A stretch of DNA of 14,352 bases, taken from positions 1 to 14,352 of the forward strand of contig JACQTM010000134.1 in assembly GCA_016210825.1 (NCBI GenBank), in the 5' to 3' direction. Shown here in pieces: positions 1 through 6,669 of the stretch (its first letter is position 1; every line of letters begins with the position of its first letter). Below the pieces are notes generated by a model. That model was not told the origin of the DNA. It saw only the letters and a program-made list of their open reading frames with translations, and did no database searches. The position numbers and the translations under genes were made by a program. Source of the DNA: Hyphomicrobiales bacterium (lineage in GTDB: Bacteria; Pseudomonadota; Alphaproteobacteria; Rhizobiales; Xanthobacteraceae).

Positions 1-949
1 CCGCGAAGGTGAGCGCCATGCGGTGCTTGAGCACGGGCTCGGCCAGCGCCACCACGTCGTCGATGGAGGGCGCGAGCCGCCCGTCAAGCAGAGCGCGTGC
101 GCGCACCGCCAGCATCAGCGCCTGGCTCGCACGCGGACCCGGACCCCAGGCGATCAATTTGCCGAGGTCGGCGCCTTCCTGACCCGGACGCGCGGCGCGT
201 ACGAGGGAGAGGATGGCTTCGACCACGGATTCGCCGACAGGCAGGCGGCGCACCAGACGTTGCGCCGCAATCAACTCGTCGGCGGTCATCGCCTGCTTTG
301 GCCGCGCGGCTTCCGCGCCCGTGGTGTCGAACAGCATTTTGCGCTCGGCGTCGCGGTCGGGATAATCAACGTCGATCTCCATCAGGAAGCGATCGAGCTG
401 CGCCTCGGGCAGCGGATAGGTGCCTTCCTGTTCGAGCGGGTTTTGTGTCGCGAGGACGTGGAAGGGCCGCGGCACATCGTGACGCGTGCCAGCAACGGTG
501 ACGTGTTGCTCCTGCATCGCTTGCAGCAATGCCGATTGCGTTCGCGGGCTCGCGCGATTGATTTCGTCGGCCATCAGCAATTGCGCGAAGATCGGACCGG
601 GGATGAAGCGGAAGGTGCGCTTGCCACCCGGGCTCTCCTCCAGCACTTCGCTGCCGAGAATGTCGGAAGGCATGAGGTCTGGCGTGAACTGGATGCGCCG
701 GGCGTTGAGCCCGAGCACTGTGCCCATGGCGTCGACGAGTTTGGTCTTGGCGAGCCCTGGCACGCCGATAAGCAGTGCATGGCCGCCGGAGAGCACCGTG
801 ATCAGGGCGTGCTCGACGACGCTTTCTTGGCCAAAGATCACACCGCCGATTGCCGCCTTCGCGGCGCGCGCGTTGGCGGCCGTGGTTTCGGCCGCACGCA
901 CGATCATATCTTCGAGCTTTTCGAGACCTTCACCGCCGGTAACCGGCAT
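1..949 (-). CDS. MoxR-family AAA+ ATPase (3' end outside window)
   Basis: Reverse-strand frame of 316 codons, open at the left edge. The protein starts MPVTGGEGLEKLEDMIVRAA. It has a Walker A motif GVPGLAKTK (about residues 62-70), Walker B LLMADEIN (124-131), sensor 1 ATQNP (167-171) and PEAQLDRF (181-188). These are the MoxR signatures. MoxR ATPases are about 320-340 residues, so only a short C-terminal tail is probably missing. They act as chaperone-like ATPases, usually with von Willebrand factor A partners, to activate or assemble enzyme or envelope complexes; the partner genes normally lie downstream, here outside the window, so the target cannot be named. The ATG at 949 is chosen because AGGAG (956-960 in reverse) lies 6 nt upstream. 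The gene diverges from the DUF1285 gene; the 220-bp gap holds both promoters, but I see no convincing -35/-10 pair. Confidence 0.93.
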   Translation of the reverse strand, partial: MPVTGGEGLEKLEDMIVRAAETTAANARAAKAAIGGVIFGQESVVEHALITVLSGGHALLIGVPGLAKTKLVDAMGTVLGLNARRIQFTPDLMPSDILGSEVLEESPGGKRTFRFIPGPIFAQLLMADEINRASPRTQSALLQAMQEQHVTVAGTRHDVPRPFHVLATQNPLEQEGTYPLPEAQLDRFLMEIDVDYPDRDAERKMLFDTTGAEAARPKQAMTADELIAAQRLVRRLPVGESVVEAILSLVRAARPGQEGADLGKLIAWGPGPRASQALMLAVRARALLDGRLAPSIDDVVALAEPVLKHRMALTFA

Positions 950-1169
950 GACGCGCTCCTATATTGTTGACGTTATTCTGGCTGCGGTCGGCGGCAGCCA
1001 CCAACGATTAAAACACCATGCGGCTATGCAACATCCCCGCCACGGTCATGGTTACGCAACCGATTCTCTTCTTTCGCCCGTAGCTTACGCTATTTTCAGG
1101 GGCCTGGCGCCAAGAGTTCGGACGATCACGAAACCGCGATCCGGTCATCGCGATACCCTAGGATAAAGA

Positions 1170-1766
1170 ATGGCGAAGCAAAGGCGGCAACAAGACAGTA
1201 TGGACGGCATTCTCGGCGCGGCGCGCCAGGAAGGGCGCCGCGGCCCGCCGCCAGTGCATCTGTGGAACCCGCCCTATTGCGGCGACCTCGACATGCGCAT
1301 CGCCGCCGACGGCACCTGGTACTATTTAAAGACGCCGATCGGCCGCCCGGCTCTGGTCAAGTTGTTCGCCTCGGTACTCAAGCGTGAGGGCGACAAACAC
1401 TTCCTCGTCACCCCGGTGGAGAAGGTCGGCATCGTCGTTGACGATGCGCCGTTCGTCGCGGTGGAGATGAAGGCCGAGGATTGTGCCGGCGAGCGCGTAT
1501 TGCATTTCCGCACCAATGTGGATGAGTGGATCGCCTGCGGGCCGGGACACGTGCTGCGTTTCGATCCCGAGCCGAAAACCGGAGGGCTGAAGCCTTACCT
1601 GCATGTGCGGCGCGAGTTGTGGGCGAAGGTGACGCGTGCGCTGTTCTATGACCTCGTCGCGCTCGGCGAAGAGCGCGACATTGAGGGTGAGCGCATGTTC
1701 GGAATTGCATCGGGCGGAGAGTTCTTCGTTATGGCGCGCGCCGATCAGGTTAGGGAGCCTGCGTGA
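1170..1766 (+). CDS. DUF1285 domain-containing protein
   Basis: A 198-residue cytoplasmic protein with no signal peptide or membrane segment. The N-terminal part PPVHLWNPPYCGDLDMRI (about 26-43), followed by a GTWYYLKTPIGRPALVKLFASVL-like stretch and HFLVTPVEKVGIVVDDAPF, is the pattern I recognise as the DUF1285 family. Members have no established biochemical function as far as I know. The ATG at 1170 follows AGGA at 1160-1163 with normal spacing. The stop codon overlaps the start of the CoA pyrophosphatase gene, so the two are translationally coupled and probably the first genes of an operon that continues to the CCA-adding enzyme. A link to nucleotide or tRNA metabolism is inferred from these neighbours only. 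Confidence 0.9.
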   Translation: MAKQRRQQDSMDGILGAARQEGRRGPPPVHLWNPPYCGDLDMRIAADGTWYYLKTPIGRPALVKLFASVLKREGDKHFLVTPVEKVGIVVDDAPFVAVEMKAEDCAGERVLHFRTNVDEWIACGPGHVLRFDPEPKTGGLKPYLHVRRELWAKVTRALFYDLVALGEERDIEGERMFGIASGGEFFVMARADQVREPA

Positions 1767-2440
1767 TGAAGCCGGCCGCATCCGCAACCGGCATTTCCCC
1801 GCCGCACGAATTTTTCGATCGCGCACGTGCGCGGCTCAACCTCGATGTGCCGGCGGCGCTAAACGACCCCGCGGCGCCGGCAACGCGCGGCGATCTCGAT
1901 CTCGATCCATCAATGTGGGAGCGCGCGGGCGCCGCGGCGACGCGGCCCGCGGCAGTGCTCGTTCCCGTGGTGGATCGTCCCGAGCCAGGCATCTTGCTGA
2001 CGCAACGCACCACGGAATTACCGAACCACGCCGGGCAGATCGCGTTTCCCGGCGGTAAGATCGACGAAGGCGACAATGGTCCGCTCGAAGCGGCATTGCG
2101 TGAAGCCAAGGAGGAGACCGGGCTCGATCGGCGTTTTGTCCAGCCGATCGGCTACCTCGACCTCTATCTTACTTTATCCGGCTTCCGCGTGCTGCCGCTG
2201 GTCGCGCGCGTCGATCCGTCCTATGTGCTCGCGCTCTATGCGCGCGAAGTCACCGACGCTTTCGAAGTCCCGCTCAGCTTCCTGATGGCGCCGGAAAACC
2301 ATCAACGCCATGCCCGCGACGACTGGCGCGGCCTCGGCTTCCGGCGCGAGTATTACGCCATGCCGTTCGGGGAGCGATATATTTGGGGCGTGACTGCGGG
2401 TATCCTACGCAATCTTTACGAGCGGATTTATCGAGGATGA
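1766..2440 (+). CDS. NUDIX hydrolase, CoA pyrophosphatase (NudL type)
   Basis: A 224-residue NUDIX protein. The region LLTQRTTELPNHAGQIAFPGG (about 78-97) is the UPF0035/NudL signature. It runs into a Nudix box with LREAKEETGL (111-120) supplying the metal-binding glutamates. Family members hydrolyse CoA and CoA derivatives to phosphopantetheine products and adenosine 3',5'-bisphosphate; this substrate is inferred from the signature. The ATG at 1766 overlaps the preceding TGA (1764-1766), with AGGGAG about 9 nt upstream at 1752-1756. An in-frame GTG at 1763 is also possible and would add one residue. Tight overlap with the DUF1285 gene indicates co-transcription. About 65 residues precede the catalytic fold, normal for alphaproteobacterial members. 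Confidence 0.92.
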   Translation: MKPAASATGISPPHEFFDRARARLNLDVPAALNDPAAPATRGDLDLDPSMWERAGAAATRPAAVLVPVVDRPEPGILLTQRTTELPNHAGQIAFPGGKIDEGDNGPLEAALREAKEETGLDRRFVQPIGYLDLYLTLSGFRVLPLVARVDPSYVLALYAREVTDAFEVPLSFLMAPENHQRHARDDWRGLGFRREYYAMPFGERYIWGVTAGILRNLYERIYRG

Positions 2441-2466
2441 AAACAATTCTGCTCGCTCGTTTCTTG

Positions 2467-2604
2467 ATCCCTCCCCTGAAAGGGGAGGGTGGCTCCCCGC
2501 GAAGCGGGGAGTCGGGTGGGATGAATCATATGCGTTGCGATGCGCCCCCACCCGGCCGCTCGCTGCCGCTCGCGTCCACCCTCCCCCGTAAGCGGGGGAG
2601 GGAT
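2467..2604. repeat. Intergenic palindromic element (RIME-like) with ATCCCTCCCC ends
   Basis: A composite inverted repeat fills most of the 175-bp gap. Its ends are the 10-bp inverted pair ATCCCTCCCC (2467-2476) and its complement (2595-2604). Inside are three perfect hairpins: 2469-2477 with 2481-2489 (loop GAA), 2493-2500 with 2504-2511 (loop GAA), and 2579-2588 with 2593-2602 (loop TAAG). A further pairing joins 2514-2520 (GGGTGGG) to 2547-2553 (CCCACCC). The layout looks like the short non-coding repeats scattered in Rhizobiales genomes; the family name is my analogy. It ends at, and possibly contributes to, the ribosome-binding site of the DUF6111 gene. Confidence 0.88.
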
Positions 2605-2615
2605 GGAGAATTCTC

Positions 2616-2879
2616 ATGATACGCCCGGTACTCACCGAGATCGTTTTGTTCGCCTTACCGTTCGTGCTCTACGCGGCATTTCTTGTGGCGACGCGCACGC
2701 ACCTGCTCGATCCGGAATCCTGGTCGGTCACGCGCCTTATCTGGCTCACCGCCGCCGCTTTCTTGCTGATGATCGGCAGCTTCGTGGTGTTCGCGCAATT
2801 CGGCGGCGTGCCGATCGGTTCGACCTATATTCCGGCGCATATCGAGGGCGGTAAGCTCGTGCCCGGGACGGTGAAGTGA
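2616..2879 (+). CDS. DUF6111 family two-helix membrane protein
   Basis: An 87-residue protein, MIRPVLTEIVLFALPFVLYA at the N-terminus. It has two hydrophobic helices (about 6-25 and 41-60) joined by a short polar loop containing HLLDPESW. The C-terminal tail has GGVPIGSTYIPAHIEGGKLVPG. I recognise this as the small protein usually annotated DUF6111 in Rhizobiales, of unknown function and probably in the inner membrane. The ATG at 2616 has TGGAGAA at 2604-2610 upstream, at the very end of the palindromic element. The stop TGA (2877-2879) overlaps a possible GTG start of the CCA gene, and the preferred CCA start lies 23 nt further on, so the two are very probably one transcript. Confidence 0.86.
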   Translation: MIRPVLTEIVLFALPFVLYAAFLVATRTHLLDPESWSVTRLIWLTAAAFLLMIGSFVVFAQFGGVPIGSTYIPAHIEGGKLVPGTVK

Positions 2880-2902
2880 GATCGGACGGGTTGGGATCAG
2901 GC

Positions 2903-4138
2903 ATGACGGCCCCACGCCTCGAGGCGGATTGGCTGCGCGCCGGGCCGTTGGCGCACTTGCTCGGCGTGCTCGATCGCGACGGGGAGGAGGCGCGCGTCGT
3001 CGGCGGCGCGGTACGCAACGCGTTGCTTGGCATCGACGTCGTCGATATTGACGTTGCGACCACGGCTGTGCCTGAGGATGTCGTGCGCCGCGTCGGAAAG
3101 GCGGGCTTTAAGGCGGTGCCGACCGGGATCGATCACGGGACCGTCACGGTGGTGGTCGACGGACGGCCCTTCGAGGTCACGACATTGCGCGAGGACGTCG
3201 AGACCTACGGCCGCAAGGCCAAGGTGGCATTCGGCCGTGATTGGAAGCGCGACGCCGAGCGCCGCGACTTCACCATGAACGCGCTTTCGGTGACCGCCGA
3301 CGGTTCGGTCCACGACTATGTCGGCGGGCTTGCGGATCTAAAGCGCCGCGCGGTGCGTTTTATCGGCAATCCGGCAATGCGAATTGCCGAGGATCATCTT
3401 CGCATCTTGCGATTTTTCCGTTGTCACGCCGCGTATGGCGAGGGCGCGCCGGATGCCGCCGGCCTGCATGCCTGTGTCGCGGCGCGCGCCAGCCTCGACG
3501 CGTTGTCGCGTGAACGCGTGCGCGCGGAATTATTCAAGCTCTTGCTCGCGCGCCATGCGGTGGCGATGCTTGCGTTGATGCTGGAATACGGATTGCTGGG
3601 TCCGATCCTTGGCGGCGTTCCCTTCCTCGCGAGCTTCGAGAACATGATCAAGGTCGAAGCTGCATCCGCCACTCCGGCCGATCCCGTGCGCCGGCTCGGC
3701 GCGCTCGGTGTGTTCGTGGTCGAAGATGCCGAGCGGCTGTGGCAGCGCTTGCGTCTTGCCAATGCCGAACATGAGCGGCTGGCGTCGATGGGCGAGAGTT
3801 GGTGGCGAGTAGCGCCAGTGGACGCCAATGCCGGCCGCGCGCTGCTCTATCGTCTCGGCTCCGAACGCTACGTCGATCGCGTGCTCGTTGCCTGGGCGCG
3901 CTCGTGGGAGGAGGGGGCCGCGGACGTGGCATGGCGCGACTTCGCGGCTTTGCCGCAACGCTGGACGCCGCCGATTTTTCCTCTAAGCGCCGACGACTTC
4001 ATGCGGCGTGGCGTTGCCAAAGGTCCGGCGCTCGGCGCGGCGCTGCGCGCGGCGGAAACGGCATGGATCGCCGCCGATTTTACCGTCGATAAGGCCGCAT
4101 TGGCGGCAATTATAACGAAGGTCATAGCCGCGGCTTGA
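2903..4138 (+). CDS. cca: CCA tRNA nucleotidyltransferase (poly(A) polymerase family)
   Basis: A 411-residue class II nucleotidyltransferase that adds or repairs the 3' CCA of tRNAs. Visible features are VVGGAVRNALLG with the GG pair at 34-35, the metal-binding D48-x-D50 in VVDIDVATT, RRDFTMNAL (120-128), and RIAEDHLRILRFFR (160-173), the nucleotide-selecting and head-neck region. RERVRAELFKLLLAR and a helical C-terminal half follow, as in the long alphaproteobacterial members. The ATG at 2903 gives MTAPRLEADW, which fits the usual N-terminus. A GTG at 2876, overlapping the DUF6111 stop, would add 9 residues and cannot be excluded. No membrane segment is present. It is the last gene of the DUF1285-NudL-DUF6111-CCA cluster; I see no clear intrinsic terminator after it. 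Confidence 0.95.
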   Translation: MTAPRLEADWLRAGPLAHLLGVLDRDGEEARVVGGAVRNALLGIDVVDIDVATTAVPEDVVRRVGKAGFKAVPTGIDHGTVTVVVDGRPFEVTTLREDVETYGRKAKVAFGRDWKRDAERRDFTMNALSVTADGSVHDYVGGLADLKRRAVRFIGNPAMRIAEDHLRILRFFRCHAAYGEGAPDAAGLHACVAARASLDALSRERVRAELFKLLLARHAVAMLALMLEYGLLGPILGGVPFLASFENMIKVEAASATPADPVRRLGALGVFVVEDAERLWQRLRLANAEHERLASMGESWWRVAPVDANAGRALLYRLGSERYVDRVLVAWARSWEEGAADVAWRDFAALPQRWTPPIFPLSADDFMRRGVAKGPALGAALRAAETAWIAADFTVDKAALAAIITKVIAAA

Positions 4139-4287
4139 CGCCGGTTGAGCGGCGCGCGGCCGAGCAATTTCGAATTCCATCAGATCACGCGGTTGTCGTT
4201 GGCGCTGCGTAAAACGTCGCCGTAAACCGTGAATGTTATTTGCTTCCAATCTTCCCTCGTTAGCGCCGCATCATCTGGAGTTCCGTC

Positions 4288-4944
4288 ATGAGCCTGTCGC
4301 TCCAACTCTACTGGTCATTCCGCAGCCCCTATTCCTATATCGCCACGCCGCGCCTCGTCGCGTTGGCGCGCGACTACGCCATCGCCATCGACGTGCGCAT
4401 CGTGCACCCGGCGGCGATCCGTAATCCCGATTATTTTCGTCACATGAATCCGCTGGCGCGCCGTTATTTTCTGCTCGATTGCGCGCGCGCAGCGGCGTTT
4501 CAAAATCTGCCGTTTCGCCGGCCGGTGCCGGACCCAATCGTTCAAGATTTGCAAACCTTGGCGATTGCCGACGAGCAGCCCTACATTTACCGGCTCAGCC
4601 GGTTGGGCGTTGCCGCGGCGGAGCAGGGCAAGGGACTTGCCTTTTGCGACGAGGTGTCGCGGCTGTTATGGGACGGCACGACCGACAATTGGCACCTCGG
4701 CGATCATCTTGCCCAGGCGGCGGCGCGCGCCGGACTCGATCTCGCCGCGCTTGACCGCGCGATTGCGGCTCAACCGGAACAATTTGAAGCCAAGCTGAAA
4801 GCGAATGACACGGCGCTGCGCGCCGCCGGGCACTGGGGCGTACCGACAATGGTGTTTCAAGACGAGCCATTTTTCGGCCAAGACCGGCTTGATGTTTTGC
4901 ACTGGCGGCTAATTCAGCACGGCCTGAAGCGGCGCGCGGTCTGA
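4288..4944 (+). CDS. 2-hydroxychromene-2-carboxylate isomerase / DsbA-like thioredoxin-fold protein
   Basis: A 218-residue protein of the kappa-GST/HCCA isomerase family. The N-terminal LQLYWSFRSPYSYIATPRL contains the family SP-YSY motif; S13 is in the position of the catalytic serine of NahD-type isomerases. The C-terminal GHWGVPTMVFQDEPFFGQDR (about 182-201) is the second hallmark, containing the cis-proline. NahD uses glutathione to isomerise a naphthalene breakdown intermediate, but most genomic members have unknown substrates. No aromatic-degradation gene lies nearby, so I would not claim that pathway. The ATG at 4288 has GGAG at 4277-4280. The gene stands alone, with a 149-bp upstream gap and a hairpin terminator just downstream. 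Confidence 0.9.
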   Translation: MSLSLQLYWSFRSPYSYIATPRLVALARDYAIAIDVRIVHPAAIRNPDYFRHMNPLARRYFLLDCARAAAFQNLPFRRPVPDPIVQDLQTLAIADEQPYIYRLSRLGVAAAEQGKGLAFCDEVSRLLWDGTTDNWHLGDHLAQAAARAGLDLAALDRAIAAQPEQFEAKLKANDTALRAAGHWGVPTMVFQDEPFFGQDRLDVLHWRLIQHGLKRRAV

Positions 4945-4971
4945 CAAGCAACAGCCGCCGCAAAACAAAAA

Positions 4972-4998
4972 CCCCGGAGCGGCGCTCCGGGGCTTTTT
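4972..4998. terminator. Bidirectional intrinsic terminator
   Basis: CCCCGGAGC (4972-4980) pairs perfectly with GCTCCGGGG (4984-4992) across a GGC loop. It is followed by CTTTTT on the plus strand and preceded by CAAAACAAAAA, which gives a U-run for the opposite strand. It sits between the converging isomerase gene (+) and the outer-membrane protein gene (-) and can end both transcripts. Confidence 0.93.
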
Positions 4999-5019
4999 CA
5001 TTCGGTTCGATTGAAGCGA

Positions 5020-5721
5020 TCAATAGCGCGTGGAGATCGCGCCGCCCCATGGGGCGAAGCGGTAATTGAGGCCAAACTTCACCGCGTGAATCTGGGTGTC
5101 GATGTCCGTCGCCGCCGGAAGCGCGAAACGGTCGGTGCCGAAATCCATGTAATTGTACTCGACCTTGGCCGACCAATTCGGCGCGATGCCCCATTCAAGG
5201 CCGGTGCCGACGGTCCAGCCGGTGCGCGAGTCGCTCGCGGTGACACCGACCAGTGAATAGTCGGCGTCCATCCACGCTGCGCCGCCCTTCACATAGGCGA
5301 GCCAGTTATTCCAGGCGTAACCGATGCGGCCCGTGGCGGTGGCGTACCAGTTATGGTCGGATCTGATGGTATTGCCGGCAAGCGTGCCGGAGCCGTCGGC
5401 GTTGGTCCAGGACAAATCGCCTTCGATGCCGAGCACCAAGTTGCCGTTCTGCCAATTAAATCCGAACTGGCCGCCGGCAAGAAAGCCGCTTGGATCGAGA
5501 CCGGTGCTGGAACCGCCGCCGGCGAGGGTGGCTTCCTCGCTCGACCAGGCGCCGCCGAGGTGGCCGCCGATATAGAAGCCGGTCCAATCGTAGATCGCCG
5601 CAAGCGGCGCGGGTGGCGCCTTGTAGACCGGCTTGCGCGGCAGGTCCGCCGCCGAGGCGGTCGCGGTCGCGATGACCACGAAGCCCGTGGTCGCGAGAAG
5701 AGCGAGTATGACTCTACGCAT
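5020..5721 (-). CDS. Outer-membrane beta-barrel protein (Omp25/RopB-like porin family)
   Basis: A 233-residue secreted protein. MRRVILALLATTGFVVIATA... is a signal peptide with probable cleavage after TASA (residue 24), leaving ADLPRKPVYKAPPAP, the proline-rich start typical of Rhizobiales Omp25/Omp31/RopB proteins. The rest alternates hydrophobic and glycine/aromatic residues (WTGFYIGGHLGGAW, GFLAGGQFGFNWQ, NLVLGIEGDLSW, GRIGYAW, WTVGTGLEWG, WSAKVEYNYMDFG, HAVKFGLNYRF). This fits an eight-stranded barrel ending in a C-terminal aromatic residue (STRY). Such proteins stabilise the outer membrane; a more specific role is not visible. The ATG at 5721 is preferred over a TTG at 5727 because GGGGGA lies 6 nt upstream of it on the minus strand. 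Confidence 0.92.
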   Translation of the reverse strand: MRRVILALLATTGFVVIATATASAADLPRKPVYKAPPAPLAAIYDWTGFYIGGHLGGAWSSEEATLAGGGSSTGLDPSGFLAGGQFGFNWQNGNLVLGIEGDLSWTNADGSGTLAGNTIRSDHNWYATATGRIGYAWNNWLAYVKGGAAWMDADYSLVGVTASDSRTGWTVGTGLEWGIAPNWSAKVEYNYMDFGTDRFALPAATDIDTQIHAVKFGLNYRFAPWGGAISTRY

Positions 5722-6029
5722 TATCAATCCCCCATTCTCGGGTGTTGGCTTTAACTTGCTTCCACACGCGGTTCCGCGCGAGGCCGTCCGCGAGACGATC
5801 GCTTGTCTGTACCGGGCGCTTGTAAACGCCGATCGTGGCGAAATGGTTCAATTCGGGGGCGATAAAAAGGCATTTGTGTAAAGAGATCGTGTGTCGCGCA
5901 TCGGCAACAACGAGGCGATCCGCGCGGCAATCATGGCGGCCTAAACACACGCTGCACACACGCTGCGTGTCATCGACGAAAGGCGTATGGTTAGCGCCAG
6001 GTTAAATTGCGCGCTGGGGAGGATTGGTC
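5722..6029. other. 308-bp divergent intergenic region
   Basis: This gap must hold the promoters of the outer-membrane protein gene (-) and the DM13 gene (+). I see no convincing promoter box. It contains a perfect 11-bp tandem duplication, ACACACGCTGC, at 5945-5955 and 5956-5966. A short open stretch at 5891-5944 reads VSRIGNNEAIRAAIMAA then stop; it looks protein-like but has no ribosome-binding site and is too short to call. A GGGGAGGA Shine-Dalgarno sequence at 6016-6023 serves the DM13 gene. Confidence 0.6.
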
Positions 6030-6524
6030 ATGGGAGGATTTTGGCGAGCGCTTGCCATCTTTCTGCTCGGCGGCGTTTTCGGAACCGGGTTCGGCGTTGC
6101 CCTCGGATTCTTTATTTTTCCATATGTTTTCCCGCCGCCGCCGGCCGCGGAACAACTCACCGAGGCGGATCGCTCGCCGCTGGTCGCGACCGGAAATTTC
6201 ATCCACGCCAACCCGTCCGATCCGATCCATTACGGCAAGGGCAAGGTGAGCGTTTATCAGCGCATCGTCTTCCTCGAATCCGATTTCGAGGTTGGGCCGG
6301 GGCCGGCCTTTCACGTTTATCTCGTGCCGAAGGCGAATATCCGCGACTCCGCCGCCGTGAAGGATACGATGTTTGTCGATCTCGGCGGCTTGCGCGCGTT
6401 CAAGGGCAGCCAGCGCTACGTGATCCCCGCGGGCGTGGACTTGAAAAATTATTCCAGCGTCGTGATCTGGTGCGAGCGCTTTTCCGTGCTGATCTCGCCT
6501 GCGGATTTGCAGCCGGCGCGGTAA
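6030..6524 (+). CDS. Membrane-anchored DM13 domain protein
   Basis: A 164-residue protein. One hydrophobic segment (about 6-34, GGFWRALAIFLLGGVFGTGF) is followed by a proline linker (PYVFPPPPAAE). A DM13 domain then fills residues 54-160: TGNFIHANPSDPIHYGKGKV, FEVGPGPAFHVYLVP, VDLGGLRAFKGSQRYVIPAG and YSSVVIWCERFSVLISPADL. The lone cysteine C148 in VVIWCERF is the conserved DM13 cysteine. DM13 domains have been proposed to act in redox or electron transfer; that is a family prediction, not proven here. The domain probably faces the periplasm. The ATG at 6030 is chosen for GGGGAGGA at 6016-6023, 6 nt upstream; a TTG at 6024 is less likely. The gene is monocistronic and converges on hemF. Confidence 0.9.
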   Translation: MGGFWRALAIFLLGGVFGTGFGVALGFFIFPYVFPPPPAAEQLTEADRSPLVATGNFIHANPSDPIHYGKGKVSVYQRIVFLESDFEVGPGPAFHVYLVPKANIRDSAAVKDTMFVDLGGLRAFKGSQRYVIPAGVDLKNYSSVVIWCERFSVLISPADLQPAR

Positions 6525-6534
6525 TGACGGCTCG

Positions 6535-6553
6535 CGGCCACTTCACCACCGGC
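6535..6553. repeat. 19-bp direct repeat, copy 1
   Basis: CGGCCACTTCACCACCGGC occurs here and again, identically, at 6673-6691, where it is the 3' end of hemF (encoding the last residues PVVKWP in reverse). The two copies bracket a 119-bp segment with a long inverted repeat. Flanking bases differ, so identity stops at 19 bp. Confidence 0.95.
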
Positions 6554-6560
6554 CTCTCAT

Positions 6561-6662
6561 CGTCATGCCCCGGCTTGACCGGGCATCCAGTAACCGCTGA
6601 CTTCAACAATCAACAATATGTCTTCGCGGTTACTGGATTGCCCGCTTTCGCGGGCAATGACA
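6561..6662. repeat. Palindromic element of the CGTCAT type
   Basis: Arms of 36 nt (6562-6597 and 6626-6661) are imperfect reverse complements with a 28-nt loop. The inner 13 bases GATCCAGTAACCGC-like (ATCCAGTAACCGC) pair perfectly. Each arm also folds alone: the right arm has GCCCGC-TTTC-GCGGGC (6640-6655). The left arm contains CCGGCTTGACCGG, shared with the elements at 7649 and 12255. It separates the converging DM13 and hemF genes and could block transcription from both sides. Confidence 0.9.
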
Positions 6663-6669
6663 GTAGGAA

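Noticed and set aside
23..970. 315-codon open frame on the plus strand at the left edge
   Set aside because: The reverse strand encodes a clear MoxR ATPase with Walker A and B motifs over the same bases.
4139..4287. Possible small RNA or promoter between cca and the isomerase gene
   Set aside because: I see only weak dyads and no terminator or convincing promoter boxes beyond the GGAG ribosome-binding site.
4288..4944. Part of an aromatic-degradation operon
   Set aside because: The isomerase gene stands alone and no dioxygenase, dehydrogenase or aldolase gene is nearby.
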